A DNA stretch of 64,000 nt, taken from NCBI GenBank assembly GCA_036172665.1, contig CM069872.1, forward strand, positions 50,516,101 to 50,580,100, in the 5' to 3' direction. Positions 1 through 34,722 of the stretch are shown here, one piece after another (positions within the stretch are counted from its first letter, which is position 1; the number at the start of each line of letters is the position of its first letter). Made by a program: the position numbers and the translations under genes. Below the pieces are notes generated by a model. That model made no database searches. It was not told the origin of the DNA and was given only the letters and a program-made list of their open reading frames with translations. Source of the stretch: Prosopocoilus inquinatus (taxonomy: Eukaryota; Arthropoda; Insecta; Coleoptera; Lucanidae).

Positions 1-152
1 CCAAAAGATGTCAAAAACTGTGTGTTCTTAAACGTTCTCGTCAAGGGCAACGCCCTTGGACTCGTTTACTCGACAGCGTACCCCTGAAGGTGGTGAAGGC
101 ACCTGCCTCCCCAAAGGTAGGTCAATCCAAGGTTATTGAATAGAAACCCAAT
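1..152 (+). other. Partial basic reading frame at left edge, unrecognised
   Basis: An open frame runs from base 3 to a stop at about 149-152. Its predicted tail is basic and ends in PASPKVGQSKVIE. A second frame over the same bases is also open until the TGA near 88. I recognise no family. It could be the 3' end of a gene or of a retroelement polyprotein starting outside the window, or it could be chance. An AATAAA lies about 20 bases after the stop. Confidence 0.2.
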
Positions 153-2198
153 AAATGAACCAAGCTCTTTACGGTCAAAAAGAAAGCAATTCATTTGAAC
201 CGGCAAGGTTTGGAACACAGTTCACAAAAGTCATAAAGACACCCTGAAGAGGTGCTCGGGCGAATCTTAATTATCAAAATAGCTGTAAATAGAAATACAA
301 AACCCAAAATAGGGAAACCTTTGCTTCAGCAAGAGTACTCTGGCGTCTGCGCATAACAGCGTAACATATAACAGATGGTAACGGAAGTTCTATTTGTAAC
401 AACCGCTATAGCACACGAAAAACAAAAAAAAGCAACACGTGACGCGTGAAGTGCGATAACGCAAAAATCATTTTAAAGAAACGAATAATAAAAGCGATGC
501 TAAATATAAATCCACAATCGTCAAATTTTAACAAGTGAAAAACGATACAAAATAAATAACAAAGAGTAAGCTGGACTTCAACAACGGTAAAACTATTCGG
601 AGAACTAAAAAAAAAAATTATATAATCAGGCAAAACGGTAGAGGTTGCCGCCGCAAAAAAAATAAATCCGTAAGTTCACATCCGTGCCGCAAAAGTCGAC
701 GTCACACCCTGCGTAATGCCGAAGTCGGGGCTTAGTCGATGAGAGGAAAAAAAGTCAGAAATGGTTGGAGCTTACGTGGTTGTTATAAAAAGACGATTTT
801 ACACGATCCAAACGGGTCACTTCCCGGACGTTCGAGTTTTGCCTCTCTAGGGCGTTGATTGTGCCGACGTTAGGAGCAAAAAATATGACGGCCAGCCAAA
901 AAGGCTGAGCAGCGGCGGCGTCAGATTCCTCAATTTGACGTCAGGAGCAAAAAAAAAACGGCTAGCCGAAAGGGCTGAGCTACGGCGTCGGATTCCTCAA
1001 TTTGAATCGACAGGGTTCCTCACGAACGGTGGAATAGTGTGTAGGCCTCACACAGGTTGCTTTAACAACAGCAAATTAATAAAACGCCGCAAACAACGAA
1101 AACGTGGTCAGCAAATGGCGGTCGTACAAGAGACGGAGAGAAGAAAAAAAAATGAACTCTCCTCTTGCAAAGTACACGAGCAGCATCGCCGCATTTCGCG
1201 GCTTCAACAGCAATGAAGAAAACTTCCTTGCATTGCAAAAGCCCGAAGAAAAACGGGGGTCTAGAAAACGGAGGTCAAAAGCGACCAACACTGCAAGCGA
1301 TGTGCGTAAGTCAAGTGAAGCCAGCGCGCGCGCCTCTCAAAAGTACGCACGATTCCCGTCTCAGACGGGACGTGCTCCGCGATCTTACGTTCAACGTCCG
1401 GACTCGCAACAAAAATTAGAGACACCTTCCCCCAACGCAAAAAGAAAACTGTAACATTTTACTGACGTAAATAATAGGAGTAATTTTTATTGACCATAAT
1501 AAAGCTGTATGACAAGACGGAAAACCGGATGTAGTCGTAGTTTTGGAAAGTCATAAGCAAAACAAGTCCAACGCGACCAAAAAAAAAAAAAAAATTGAGA
1601 AATACTGACAATGACACAAAAAGATGCAGTGATTGTACATAGCCAATGATCCTAACTTAAGCAAATAGCAAAACCTAGAGATCTTGAGCCTTATTGAAAA
1701 GAAGTTTGAAATTGTAAATCTACTTGTAGATCGATTAGTACAAATGCTATTGACATTGGGGGCGTTTTCGATAATTCAACGGGACTAATCTGGTTACTGT
1801 ATTTTTCTCACTCTTACATGCATTGAAACAGAATTCTTCTCTCTCTCACATTTCTATCGCGGTTATGCATCGGATACTCACAGTTATGGCATTCCTTAAA
1901 ATAAAATACCCCAAGTACAATTGCAGTATAATCAGCAAAGCGAGGATTAAAAAGTCCCTTCGTGCAGCGTTTCTCGATGCGATCGGATCAGGTGCGCCGC
2001 GACGGTACTATTTCGTCCTCGCTTTAATAATCAGTGGCGTAACAGAATTATATTTTATCAGAAAGTGTGAGAAGACACAGTTTTAACGTAACGTCTGATA
2101 ATGTATTATAAGAAACGCGAACGCACGTGGGATTTAAATACTTTCAAAAATACCACCTATTCAGATTCGATAATTTTGCCGGAAGCTTATTTAAAATG
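153..2198. other. Region without a recognised gene, left of the duplication
   Basis: This stretch is somewhat GC-richer around 700-1450 than the rest of the window. Several short overlapping frames are present at 935-1454 and 1823-2086, but their translations are low-complexity and Arg/Lys/Ser-rich, with no domain I recognise and no convincing splice structure. A TATA-like GTTATAAAAAG lies near 781. I see only the 866-1005 tandem repeat as clear structure. Confidence 0.4.
866..1005. repeat. Two tandem ~70-bp units
   Basis: Two imperfect head-to-tail copies begin GACGT(T/C)AGGAGCAAAAAA at 866 and 937. Both end in GATTCCTCAATTTGA, with a GGC(C/T)AGCC(A/G)AAA(A/G)GGCTGAGC core. No function is visible. 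Confidence 0.75.
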
Positions 2199-3414
2199 TT
2201 GAATGTATTTGCTACATCTAACACATTTGTTCTTCAATTATTTTTCAGTCTAAGGCAAGAAATTCTTTTTTTCTGAGTAACATTTCTAAAAAAGAATTTC
2301 CGCGTAGCGAGAAAAACAAAGGTACTTTACTCTTATACCGATTTCAAATATTTTGATTTCCTCGGTATATGACAGAATGTATTAAAACTTTGACACATGC
2401 ATTTTAAGTTTGGAGAGATGGAGGAGCTTTCATAAAGAACAAAGTTTTCTGAGAAATCAATAATAAAGAATTTTACCATACGTAGCCAACTTTCTGGCGG
2501 TCACTGTATATCCAAACCAAACTAAAATTTATGTTAAGGCAGGCATTTATGTAAACATTTGTGTTTCACAGGCTTTGTTTTGTAGCCATTTCTGTCCGGT
2601 CCCCGCCGTTTTTCAGATTTCAATGAAACTATACATATGTTAACCATTTAGCTCATGAGCCGCTCAGCTCGCAGGTGTGTACGAAGTTTAAAATGAGTTC
2701 ATTTTATGGCAGCGCCGGCTTGTGCATAACATATTTGGGTAGGCGGCAGACAAACTCCCAGAGCGCTTGCTCTGTCTAACACACATGAACAGAAAACAAA
2801 CAATACACGACGCACAACGGTCGCCTACCCAAATGTATTACGCAGAGCACTCGCTGTTTTATGGTAAGCAAGTGTTATAAATTTGCATTGATCGTCGTAT
2901 TACTGCGCAGATTATAAAACTTTGAAGACGTTGCCAGCTGACGAAATAATAGCCGGAAACGCTTTGCGTAACGAGGCCTTGCTTTTTTCAATATTAATTT
3001 AATGATACTTTGAACTCAAACGTGCCAAAAAAGATTTATGCGACCAGCAACATTTTACATATTTTTGAAATCAAGGAGTAGTTAACAACCAGATAAGTTT
3101 CCAATTTTCAGAATAAAATAAGCGGCAACAAAACATCAAATACATCAACGGACACTTCCGTCAAATTTACGCGGCAAATGTTTGAGGGTCTGAAAGAGGT
3201 GAAAACTTCTAATGCTTGCTTTGTGCAGCGTATCATTTGAAGAGCATTCACACAAAACTTGATAAGTCTAAAATTACAAAATTTGAGTTAGACACGGAAT
3301 CACGGGTTTGTACCGTCTAGTGAGGCCTGATTCATTCGAAACTATATAGTTCATTGAGAAAAAAATACTAAACCTAGGTAGCAGTTGACTCTTATTCGAT
3401 GAAAATTGCAAGTT

Positions 3415-3490
3415 TTTAACCTACAACCGGACAACACTCAACGTTTCGCTATCGATTGATAGCTTCGTTAATTGATAGCAAAGCGATAGC
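3415..3490. repeat. Member of the CAACGTTTCGCTATCGATTG repeat family
   Basis: It contains ACTCAACGTTTCGCTATCG followed by ATTGATAGCTTCGT, preceded by a CCGGACA box. The same core occurs at about 12216, 14690, 20103 and 44230, usually inside a larger inverted repeat. Confidence 0.6.
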
Positions 3491-3539
3491 GATTGTCTTG
3501 TCTTCAGATATCTTAATTAGAAAATGCTTGTGGCATATT

Positions 3540-4010
3540 GTTTAATGCAGTAGTCTTTGCAGTCTTGAAGAAACCTTGGATTGGTTTTGATTGAAAGCAA
3601 AAGTTGGCGGTTTGTGATCCGTAAAGATTACCGTATTCCTTCCTTCAAGCGTATGCTTAAAGAACTTCACAGCAAATAGCAAGATAAATAACTAATTAGT
3701 AGCTACAGTCGTGAACTCTTTTGCCGTTGCTGGAGCTTGTGGCGGTTGCCAAGCTTGTAGCAGTTGCCGAGCTTGTCGCTTATGGCTGTTGCTGAACTCT
3801 AATTTGATTTTGAGACATTTTCTTTGAAAAAAATCCCAGTTGTCTCTTTTCATCGTTGATGTGTTCTACAACTGCGCCTATAGCTGCGTCCGAGACGTTA
3901 ATTGTGGACTAAAGATTATTTGTAATGATTTGTTACGATGTCGTAGTCCTCGTTGATTTGTTCTAAAACTGTTTTAGAGCAGCATCGGAGACATCCGTTG
4001 TGGAGTACAC
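3540..4010 (-). pseudogene. Decayed gypsy-type RNase H fragment (copy 1)
   Basis: Read on the minus strand, pieces resembling the RNase H domain of a Ty3/gypsy retrotransposon polyprotein can be seen. They are a DAAIGAVVEH-like block near 3850-3900, a GFFSKKMSQNQ-like block near 3790-3830, and AVKFFKHTLEGR followed by VIFTDHKP near 3600-3670. A second degenerate copy of the first block lies near 3950-4000. Stops and frameshifts interrupt it, so it is a fossil. The same fossil sits upstream of FAS copy 2 and so predates the duplication. Confidence 0.7.
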
Positions 4011-4739
4011 ATCATCACCTTTTCACTCCCGTATCACATCGATTCCATCGAATGGTCAGTGGCCATCAATTTATAGCGATACGTGCTGCAATAACTCCGT
4101 TAATTAATTTTAAATTAAACAGAAAACTATGAACATTGCGTTTTTTAAAATTAGTCGCCAGCCACCTCAAGCTCACAAACACAACGCGCAAATACACATA
4201 TGGAAATTATCTAACTATTTTCGCTATTTTAGAAGAAGCAAGGGGTTGTAGTCATGTAGGCGGATAAGGAAGGTAATGTGTCGGTAGGTACGATACGCAA
4301 ATTCCTTGTCAATTTCAATGCAAACTTAATAAGTTCATGCTCTGTTTCATTCAAAACTTTATAAGTCGATGGTGTTCAAACAAAACTCAATATGTCCACA
4401 ACAAATTTTGATTTTTATGGTATGTTTTTGACTAATTTTTAATCAGAATTGAATTTAGTTAAAAAAAAGGTGGTATATAGCTGTTACATGAATTAAAAAA
4501 AAACAGTAACTTCTGAATATTACGAAAAAGAGTAACTCATCAAGTTTTGCGTGAATGAAAGTTCACTTCAAATATACTTTATTCTTATTATAGAGAACAA
4601 TAAATGGTTAAACGATTAAATTAATTAAAGTACGAGACCACACATTTCCGATTCTATAACGGATTTTTAACCTAGTACGGAGAAAGAGGAAAATATCCCA
4701 GAAAAGTACTTATCTACAAGAAGGGAAACACAAGTAACG

Positions 4740-4965
4740 CTTCTGATGAATTGCCTATTAGGCAGAAGCGATACGCTGCGGTGGATACGTTACAAATGGT
4801 TAAACAAAAATAAAGAATTCGAAATTGTAAACATTACGAATATGTCCAAGACGAATTACTATTGCTGCGTAACTCAGTGCAATTCGTGGATACGACGAAA
4901 TCGAAATCATTATGTCTGTCTGGCAGCTTATAAAATTTGCCACCGGGCGCTGTCATCTTAAACGA
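4740..4965 (+). pseudogene. Short conserved frame, possible zinc-finger/THAP-like relic (copy 1)
   Basis: A 71-codon open frame contains the cysteine pair in NYYCCVTQCNS. This resembles the first half of a THAP-type finger or a transposase N-terminus, but no complete C2CH module follows. The equivalent frame in the second duplication unit (about 21420-21640) carries a stop. Probably a transposon or pseudogene fragment; I cannot name a family with confidence. Confidence 0.25.
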
Positions 4966-4980
4966 GATTGCCTAAAGCTG

Positions 4981-5141
4981 CTTTTCCTGCTTTGGAGATT
5001 TGAAGAATCGGGTACTTGAGGATTGTTGTCATTGGCTGCTGTCGATCACTTGACGAAAGTTATTGGTTATCGTTGGTCATGTATTCAGTGAAAACCAATA
5101 GCAGCAATCCCAAAATACCCAATCTTCCAAGTAGGAAAAGA
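4981..5141. repeat. Hairpin element in the FAS copy 1 promoter region
   Basis: Imperfect inverted arms run from CTTTTCCTGC (4981) to GTAGGAAAAG (about 5140). The arms share GAAGAATCGGGTA / TACCCAATCTTC and ATTGTTGTCATTGG / CCAATAGCAGCAAT. It ends about 290 bases before the FAS start codon. The identical arrangement occurs before copy 2. Confidence 0.7.
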
Positions 5142-5383
5142 AGCACAAAATCTCATTTCTGAGTACGGTAGAAAATAAAAAACAAGTAAACAAAGTGAGT
5201 TTAAAAACGAACACAATGTAAGTACGCATTTAGCTACTGTTTAAAAATGTATAAATTCACCAACATTTTCGTACTATTGTTTTAACTAGCCACACAATAG
5301 ATATAATACATGAATGTATAAGATTTTATTGTTGCCCAAACAACTTTGCGCTTAATATGCATGTGTTAAACCTAGAGAGAGGT

Positions 5384-5390
5384 TATAAAT
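5384..5390 (+). promoter_or_regulatory. Candidate TATA box, FAS copy 1
   Basis: TATAAAT sits 45 bases before the chosen ATG at 5429, and the surrounding sequence is perfectly conserved before copy 2. If transcription starts about 30 bases downstream, the 5' UTR would be very short. Alternatively, AATTACAG just before the ATG is a splice acceptor after an upstream non-coding exon. Confidence 0.4.
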
Positions 5391-5428
5391 ATCCGATTAT
5401 CGTTCGAAATTACAGAAGGCCGTAAACC

Positions 5429-17976
<12,548 letters not shown>

Positions 17977-18056
17977 CTTAGTTGTACACTTAAGGACTGG
18001 GGTTGACTCTTGTAATTGCTTAATGTAATTATTTATGTAAAGGTTTTTAATTTTGA

Positions 18057-18062
18057 AATAAA
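18057..18062 (+). terminator. Polyadenylation signal, FAS copy 1
   Basis: AATAAA lies 81 bases after the stop codon. Copy 2 has the same signal at 34131. Confidence 0.65.
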
Positions 18063-18273
18063 TACTGTAAAGATAAAATCTCGTATATTTCAGTTTGAAT
18101 CCGTAATGTATTTATATAGTCTGTTTGATATTCCCTGTCACGACAGGTATGTCGGCTACTGTTACAGATACGACAAAATGTTATAGACGGAAAGTTATTC
18201 CAGATTTAATTTTCTATTATCTGCCTTGATCAGAAAAACAAGTGAACATAATCACGTTTTAGATGTAGGAAAT

Positions 18274-18955
18274 TCATTCAAACTTTTAAATGAAATATAC
18301 CCAATTTTATTACGTTTTCTAAAACTGTAAAAGATTCTCTTATGTCACATGCTATAGTTATCTAACTAATTAGAAACATTAATCCATAATTAATAAACGC
18401 ACGCTAATATTGATTAGAGCTTTATTCGAAAAAGTAGGCGGTGAAATAAAGGAAATTCTTTTTCAGCTTCTAAGTGAATAATGTTCCTTACTTACTAATA
18501 CTTGATGTCTTGACAACATGTGCTATTCAACATAATATACAATAACAACATAAATAAAGTAACAATAAATAACTAGATAACACGAATTGGATGATAATTT
18601 CAAACAACGGAGGTCACTTTGAACAAATCTCTAAAGATTATGAACTGAAATTGCAAACTTAATTTTAGTATTAATTTATTGTTACTTTCTTCATGTTGTT
18701 GTGTTCTTTTATGTTGAATAGCATATGTTGTCAAGACAGTTTTAAGAAACATTATTACTGGAAGCTGAAAAATAAATTTGTTTGACTGTGTATTTTTGCA
18801 AATAAAACTAATCTGCGTAAGCACGCATTTGTTTCTTAATTATCGATTTATGTTTTGAATTGGTTGGATAACTATGACATGTGATATATTTCTGGAAAGA
18901 GAATTTTTTTACAGCTTTAGAAAACGTAATAAATAGGTATATTCCATTTAAATTC
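18274..18955. mobile_element. Foldback element between the two FAS copies
   Basis: The long imperfect inverted arms include CTTGACAACATGTGCTATTC on the left (about 18510) against its complement near 18720, TTATTACGTTTTCTAAAACT (about 18310) against AGCTTTAGAAAACGTAATAA (about 18915), and matching outer ends near TTTAAATGAAATATACC. No coding capacity. It abuts the start of duplication unit 2 exactly. Confidence 0.75.
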
Positions 18956-20102
18956 TTGAATGTATTTGCTACATCTAACACATTTGTTCTTCAATTATTT
19001 TTCAGTCTAAGGCAAGAAATTCTTTTTTCTGAGTAACTTTTCCAAAAAAAATTTCCGCGTAGCGAGGAAAACAAAGGTACTGACACATGCATTTTAAGTT
19101 TGGAGAGATGGAGGAGCTTTCATAAACAACAAATTTTTTCTTAGAAATCAATAATAAAGAATTTTCACTGTATATTCCAAACCAAACCAAAATTTATGTC
19201 AAGGCAGGCGAACATTTATGTAAACATTTGTGTTTCACAGGCTTTGTTTTGTAACCATTTCTGTCCGGTCCCCGCCGTTTTTCAGATTTCAATGAAACTA
19301 TCAATATGTTAACCATTTAGCTCATGAGCCGCTTAGCTCGCAGGTGTGTACGAGGTTTAAAATGAGTTTATTTTATGGCAACGCCGACTTGTGCATAACA
19401 TATTTGGGTAGGCGGCAGACAAACTCCCAGAGCGCTTGCTCTGTCTAACACACATGAACAGAAAGCAAACAATACACGACGCACAACGGTCGCCTACTCA
19501 AATATATTACGCAGAGCAGTCGCTATTTAATGGTACGCAAGTGTTATAAATTCGCATTGATCGTTGTATTACTGCGCAGTCGTTGCCAGCTCACGAAATA
19601 ATAGCCGGAAACGCTTTACGTAACGAGACCTTGCTTTTTTCAATATTAATTTAATGACACTTTGAACTCAAATGTGCCAAAAAAGATTTATGCGACCAGC
19701 AACATTTTACATATCTTTCAAATTAAGGAATAGTTAACAACTAGATAAGTTTCCGATTTTCAGAATAAAATAAGCGGCAACAAAACATGAAACACATCAA
19801 CGGACACTTCCGTCAAATTTACACGGCAAATGTTTGAGGGTCTGAAAGAGGTGAAGACTTCCAAAGCTTGCTTTGTGCAGTGTATCATTTGAAGAGTATT
19901 CACACAGAACTTGATAAGTCTAAAATTACAAAATTTGAGTTAAACACGTATTCACGGGTCTGTATCGTCTAGTGAGGCCTGATTCATTCGAAACTTTAAA
20001 GTACATTGAGAAAAAAATACTAAACCCAGGTAGCAGTTGACTCTTGTTCGATGAAAATTGCAAGTTTTTAACCTACAACCGGACAGAATATAAATGGAAA
20101 AC

Positions 20103-20160
20103 ACTCAACGTTTCGCTATCGATTGATAGCTTCGTCAATTGATAGCGAAGAGATAGCGGT
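20103..20160. repeat. CAACGTTTCGCTATCGATTG-family repeat, unit 2
   Basis: Counterpart of 3415. Here the core reads ACTCAACGTTTCGCTATCG followed by ATTGATAGCTTCGTCAATTG, preceded by CCGGACAGAATATAAATGG, a piece missing from unit 1. Confidence 0.6.
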
Positions 20161-20209
20161 TGTCTTGTCTTCAGATAACTTAATTAAAAAATGCTTGTGG
20201 CGTATTGTC

Positions 20210-20680
20210 TAATGCAGTAGTCTTTGCAGTCTTGAAGAAACCTTGGATTGGTTTTGATTGAAAGCATAAGTTGGCGGTTTGTGATCCGTAAAGATTACCG
20301 TGTTCCTTCCTTCAATCGTATACTTAAAGAACTTCACAGCAAATAGCAAGATAAATAACTAATTAGTAGCTACAGTCGTGAACTCTTTTGCCGTTGCTGG
20401 AGCTTGTGGCGGTTGCCAAGCTTGTAGCAGTTGCCGAGCTTGTCGCTTATGGCTGTTGCTGCACTTTAATTTGATTTTGAGACATTTCCTTTGAAAAAAA
20501 ATCCTAGTTGTCTCTTTCCATCGTTGATGTGTTCTACAACTGCGCCTATAGCTGCGTCCGAGACGTTAATTGTGGACTAAAGATTATTTGTAGTGATTTG
20601 ATACGATGTCGTAGTCCTCGTTGATTTGTTCTAAAACTGTTTTAGAGCAGCATCGGAGACATCCGTTGTGGAGTATACAT
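20210..20680 (-). pseudogene. Decayed gypsy-type RNase H fragment (copy 2)
   Basis: Counterpart of 3540-4010 with the same antisense blocks (VSDAAIGAVVEH, AVKFFK, VIFTDHKP). An added T run near 20490 shifts the frame. It is a non-functional relic carried along by the duplication. Confidence 0.7.
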
Positions 20681-20760
20681 CATCACCTTTTCACTCACGT
20701 ATCACATCGATTCCATCGAATGGTCAGTGGCCATCAATTTATAGCGATACGTGCTGCAAT

Positions 20761-21660
20761 AACTCCGTTAATTAATTTTAAATTAAACAGAAAACTATGA
20801 ACATTGCGTTTTTTAAAATTAGTCGCCAGCCACCTCAAGCTCACAAACACAACGCGCAAATACACATATGGAAATTATCTAACTATTTTCGCTATTTTAG
20901 AAGAAGAATTTTAGAAGGGTTTGTAGTCATGCAGGCGGATAAGGAAGGCAATGTGTCGGTAGGTACGATACGCAAATTCCTTGTCAATTTCAATCAAAAC
21001 TCAATAAGTTCATGCTCTGTTTCATTCAAAACTTTATAAGTCGATGGTGTTCAAACAAAACTCAATATGTCCACAACAAATTTTGATTTTTATGGTATGT
21101 TTTTGACTAATTTTTAATCAGAATTGAATTTAGTTAAAAAAAAGGTGGTATATAGCTGTTACATGAATTTAAAAAAAACAGTAACTTCTGAATATTACGA
21201 AAAAGAGTAGTAACTCATCAAGTTTTGTGTGAATGAAAGTTCACTTCAAATATACTTTATTATTATCATAGAGAACAATAGATGGTTAAACGATTAAATT
21301 AATTAAAGTAAGAGACCACACATTTCCGATTCTATAACGGATTTTTAACCTAGTACGGAGAAAGAGGAAAATATCCCAGAAAAGTACTTATCTACAAGAA
21401 GGGAAACACAAGTAACGCTTCTGATGAATTGCCTATTAGGCAGAAGCGATACGCTGCGGTGGATACGTTACAAATGGTTAAACAAAAATTAAAAATTCGA
21501 AATTGTAAACATTACGAATATGTCCAAGACGAATTACTATTGCTGCGTAACTCAGTGCAATTCGTGGATACGACGAAATCGAAATCATTATGTCTGTCTG
21601 GCAGCTTATAAAATTTGCCATCGGGCACTGTCATCTTAAACGAGATTGCCTACAGCTGGT
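20761..21660. other. Duplicated upstream DNA without a convincing gene
   Basis: Two short plus-strand frames (20797-21039 and 21429-21611) match unit 1 positions, where one is interrupted by a stop and the other is read in a different frame. That lack of frame conservation argues against a gene. The rest is AT-rich and featureless to me. Confidence 0.4.
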
Positions 21661-21818
21661 TTTCCTGCTTTGGAGATTTGAAGAATTGGGTACTTGAGGA
21701 TTGCTGTAATTGGCTGCTGTCGTTCACTTGACGAAAGTTATTGGTTATCGTTGGTCATGTATTCAGTGAAAACCAATAGCAGCAATCCCAAAATACCCAA
21801 TCTTCCAAGTAGGAAAAG
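21661..21818. repeat. Hairpin element in the FAS copy 2 promoter region
   Basis: Same inverted-repeat element as 4981-5141, at the same distance from the FAS start codon, with a few substitutions in the loop (CTGTCGTTCACTTG in place of CTGTCGATCACTTG). Confidence 0.7.
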
Positions 21819-22061
21819 AAGCACAAAATCTCATTTCTGAGTACGGTAGAAAATAAAAAACAAGTAAACAAAGTGAGTTTAAAAACGAACACAATGTAAG
21901 TACGCATTTAGCTACTGTTTAAAAATGTATAAATTCACCAACATTTTCGTACTATTGTTTTAACTAGCCACACAATAGATATAATACATGAATGTATAAG
22001 ATTTTATTGTTGCCCAAACAACTTTGCGCTTAATATGCATGTGTTAAACCTAGAGAGAGGT

Positions 22062-22068
22062 TATAAAT
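22062..22068 (+). promoter_or_regulatory. Candidate TATA box, FAS copy 2
   Basis: TATAAAT sits 45 bases before the ATG at 22107, in a block identical to copy 1. Core promoters of the two genes are therefore the same. Confidence 0.4.
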
Positions 22069-22106
22069 ATCCGATTATCGTTTGAAATTACAGAAGGCCG
22101 TAAACC

Positions 22107-34050
<11,944 letters not shown>

Positions 34051-34130
34051 ATAATTATTTACACTTTACACTGGGGTTGACTCTTGTGATTGCTTAATGA
34101 AGTAATTTATGTAAGGGGTTTTAATTTTTA

Positions 34131-34136
34131 AATAAA
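34131..34136 (+). terminator. Polyadenylation signal, FAS copy 2
   Basis: AATAAA lies 81 bases after the stop and is conserved with copy 1. Confidence 0.65.
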
Positions 34137-34182
34137 TACTATAAAGATTAAATATCGTATAGTTCAGTTTGAATGCGGAATG

Positions 34183-34298
34183 TATGTATATCCAAGCCAA
34201 AAAACCAAACCCAAACTTATGTCAAGGCATGCAAAAACACTTGTGTTTCACATACTATGTTTTGTAACCATTTCTGTCCGGTCTGTTAACCATTTAGG
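34183..34298 (+). repeat. Truncated third remnant of the duplication unit
   Basis: Sequence from TATATCCAAGCC to CCATTTCTGTCCGGT followed by GTTAACCATTTAG matches the left part of units 1 and 2 (about 2508-2650 and 19168-19325), with internal deletions. It begins directly after the shared 3' flank of FAS copy 2. It suggests a former third unit, or a dispersed repeat at the duplication breakpoint. Confidence 0.65.
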
Positions 34299-34722
34299 TC
34301 TTCACAATAAAAACGACGTTTTTAATCTAATCTTGATTAACTAGGTGTTTTTTTTTTCACCGAATGATAAATAAATGTGTTTTTCAAATCTCGTTTGGGA
34401 AATAAAATTGGGATTTCACAGTGAAGAAAAAAAAGACATATCTTTTTAAGAATACTTATGGATGGATACATGCTCTACAATTACAAATAAATAAAATACT
34501 AGAAAAAAATATTTGGTTGTCACAACTCGTTCCGGGGAACATTTTCGTCCTATTCTTGGTTGATATTTTTTTGGTCATTCCTCGAACTCGGCCGACTTCA
34601 GATATGCAACACGTCGGTGTTAACAAGTACTGATTTAAAAAAATAGACGCTCCTGACAACATTTATAGTTACAATATTTTACAGGTGTAAAATAAATAAA
34701 GCTCGAAGGCACGACTTGATTG
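34299..34722. other. Convergent intergenic gap between FAS copy 2 and Hhex
   Basis: About 420 bases between the third duplication remnant and the Hhex stop. Both genes end here tail to tail. I see AT-rich sequence and presumably the Hhex 3' UTR, but no clear minus-strand AATAAA close to the stop. Confidence 0.4.

Noticed and set aside
1104..1454. 116-codon Arg/Lys-rich open frame near the left edge
   Set aside because: It overlaps other open frames in the same GC-rich stretch, has no recognised domain and low-complexity composition; likely chance.
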